Source: Rhodospirillales bacterium (GTDB lineage: Bacteria; Pseudomonadota; Alphaproteobacteria; Rhodospirillales; JASLLV01). From it: a stretch of 14,062 bases of DNA. Location: NCBI GenBank assembly GCA_030754475.1, contig JASMAE010000258.1, positions 1 through 14,062 of the forward strand, given 5' to 3'. Positions 13,123 to 14,062 of this stretch are shown one piece after another. The position numbers and the translations under genes were made by a program. The notes beneath the pieces were generated by a model. That model saw only the letters and a program-made list of their open reading frames with translations. It did not search any database and was not told where the DNA came from. How positions within the stretch are numbered: position 1 is the first letter of the stretch; each line of letters opens with the position of its first letter.

Positions 13123-14062
13123 TCACTCCCAATCTTGCCGCCGCTTGTCTCTCATGACGCCCTTGACCATCTTGCCAAAAGCACGGTCGCGGGCGCGGCG
13201 TTCGGCGAGGTTTTCGGTGTTGCGGGCTTCTTCGGCAGCAAGTTTTCGCCACCGCTCGAGGCGCTCCGCATCAAGCGTACCCGTGTCGATCGCCGCCAAG
13301 ACGGCGCAATCGGGCTCGGCGTCGTGGCAACAACCCGCGAATCGGCACCCCCTCGCCAAGACGACGACATCGGCAAAAACGTCATCTAGGCCCGTTTTGA
13401 CATCGGTCAACTGCAACTCGCGCATTCCCGGCGTGTCCAAGAGCCAGCCGCCGGAGGGCAGACGATGGAGCGCCCGCGCCGACGTTGTATGCCGTCCCTT
13501 GTCGTCATCCTCTCGAATATCTCTTGTTGCAATCCGATTGATACCGGTCAGCGTGTTGATTAGCGTCGATTTGCCGACGCCGGAGGAACCAACCAGCGCA
13601 ACCGTTTGGCCGAACGCGCACCAGGGTGCGAGGCCAGAAACGCTTTCCGGATTGCGGGCGTCCAGAACCTCCACCAAAAGGCCCGGCAAGAGCTTGGCGA
13701 CAGCACGAACGAAATCTTCCGGCGCATCCGTCAGGTCGGCCTTGGTGAGCACGATGACTGACATGACATCGGCCTCTCGCGCCAACGCCAGATAGCGCTC
13801 CAACCGCGCCATGTTGAAGTCTTGATTGCACGACGAGACGATGAACAGCGTGTCGACATTAGCTGCAATGAGCTGCAGCTTGCGACTGGTTCCTGCGGCC
13901 CGGCGCTTGAACAGACTCTTACGTTGTAGCAAACGCCGCGGCCGAAGTGTTTCGCGGTTGAGCAACAGCCAATCGCCTACCGTGGCGGCGGCCTCTTCAT
14001 CCCCCGCTGTCACAATGAAAGGGGGTATCAGCCTGTCAACGCCAGGCCCCGCAACACTTAGG
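13123..14062 (-). CDS. rsgA: RsgA, ribosome small-subunit-dependent GTPase (5' end beyond window)
   Basis: A circularly permuted GTPase that helps late maturation of the 30S subunit. Counted from a GTG at 14013, motifs come in the permuted order: TKAD (G4, 90-93), GSSGVGKST (G1, 142-150), GRHTT (G2, 173-177) and DTPGMRE (G3, 193-199), followed by the zinc-binding CRFAGCCHDAEPDCAV (Cys223 to Cys236). VGDW near the start ends the N-terminal OB fold. The frame stays open from 14013 to the right edge (16 more codons), and the OB fold is incomplete, so the true start lies outside the window and the GTG is probably internal. Its 3' end borders the gene-poor patch. Confidence 0.95.
   Translation of the reverse strand, partial: LSVAGPGVDRLIPPFIVTAGDEEAAATVGDWLLLNRETLRPRRLLQRKSLFKRRAAGTSRKLQLIAANVDTLFIVSSCNQDFNMARLERYLALAREADVMSVIVLTKADLTDAPEDFVRAVAKLLPGLLVEVLDARNPESVSGLAPWCAFGQTVALVGSSGVGKSTLINTLTGINRIATRDIREDDDKGRHTTSARALHRLPSGGWLLDTPGMRELQLTDVKTGLDDVFADVVVLARGCRFAGCCHDAEPDCAVLAAIDTGTLDAERLERWRKLAAEEARNTENLAERRARDRAFGKMVKGVMRDKRRQDWE

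Noticed and set aside
1..14062. CRISPR array, complete insertion sequence or rRNA gene
   Set aside because: No regularly spaced repeats, transposase gene or rRNA sequence was seen anywhere in the window.

Overview
The window (14 kb, mostly very GC-rich) looks like an alphaproteobacterial chromosome, probably near the Rhodospirillales. The main evidence is the order tRNA-Leu, short RNase D, kdsD, lptC on the minus strand, which I recall as typical of that class, plus an NDUFA9-like protein and many GTG starts. Species cannot be named from sequence alone.

Layout. 1-2154 (minus): tRNA-Leu(CAG), rnd, kdsD and the 5' part of lptC, i.e. RNA processing followed by lipopolysaccharide synthesis and export. 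2155-2415: divergent promoter region with an exact 11-bp tandem repeat next to a candidate promoter. 2416-3429 (+): NDUFA9-like dehydrogenase-fold protein, overlapping tail to tail with a MarR regulator (minus), which lies downstream of an M17 leucyl aminopeptidase (minus, to 5331). 5535-7114 (+): a tightly coupled three-gene operon of exported proteins, two unrecognised cysteine-motif proteins and a SCO1/SenC copper chaperone, each with a C-x3-C motif. 7115-7275: two hairpins between convergent genes. 7276-7944 (minus): divergent 3-methyladenine DNA glycosylase-like protein. 7945-8392: a gene-free stretch holding three separate palindromic elements. 8393-8839 (+): dtd. 8888-10680 (minus): small exported protein and an M20-fold peptidase homologue that lacks the usual catalytic glutamates. 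10945-11426 (+): ASCH-domain gene broken by a one-base frameshift at a G run. 11711-12568 (+): exported M23/LytM-like protein of clearly lower GC, lacking one catalytic histidine. 12569-13122: gene-poor, with a possible integrase remnant. 13123-14062 (minus): rsgA, running off the right edge.

Most genes are housekeeping. The best candidate for something little described is the 5535-7114 operon, whose two upstream proteins look like distant relatives of each other and are likely to work with SCO in periplasmic copper or thiol handling. The 11.4-13.1 kb patch looks like a decayed accessory region (lower GC, broken neighbour, possible integrase trace).
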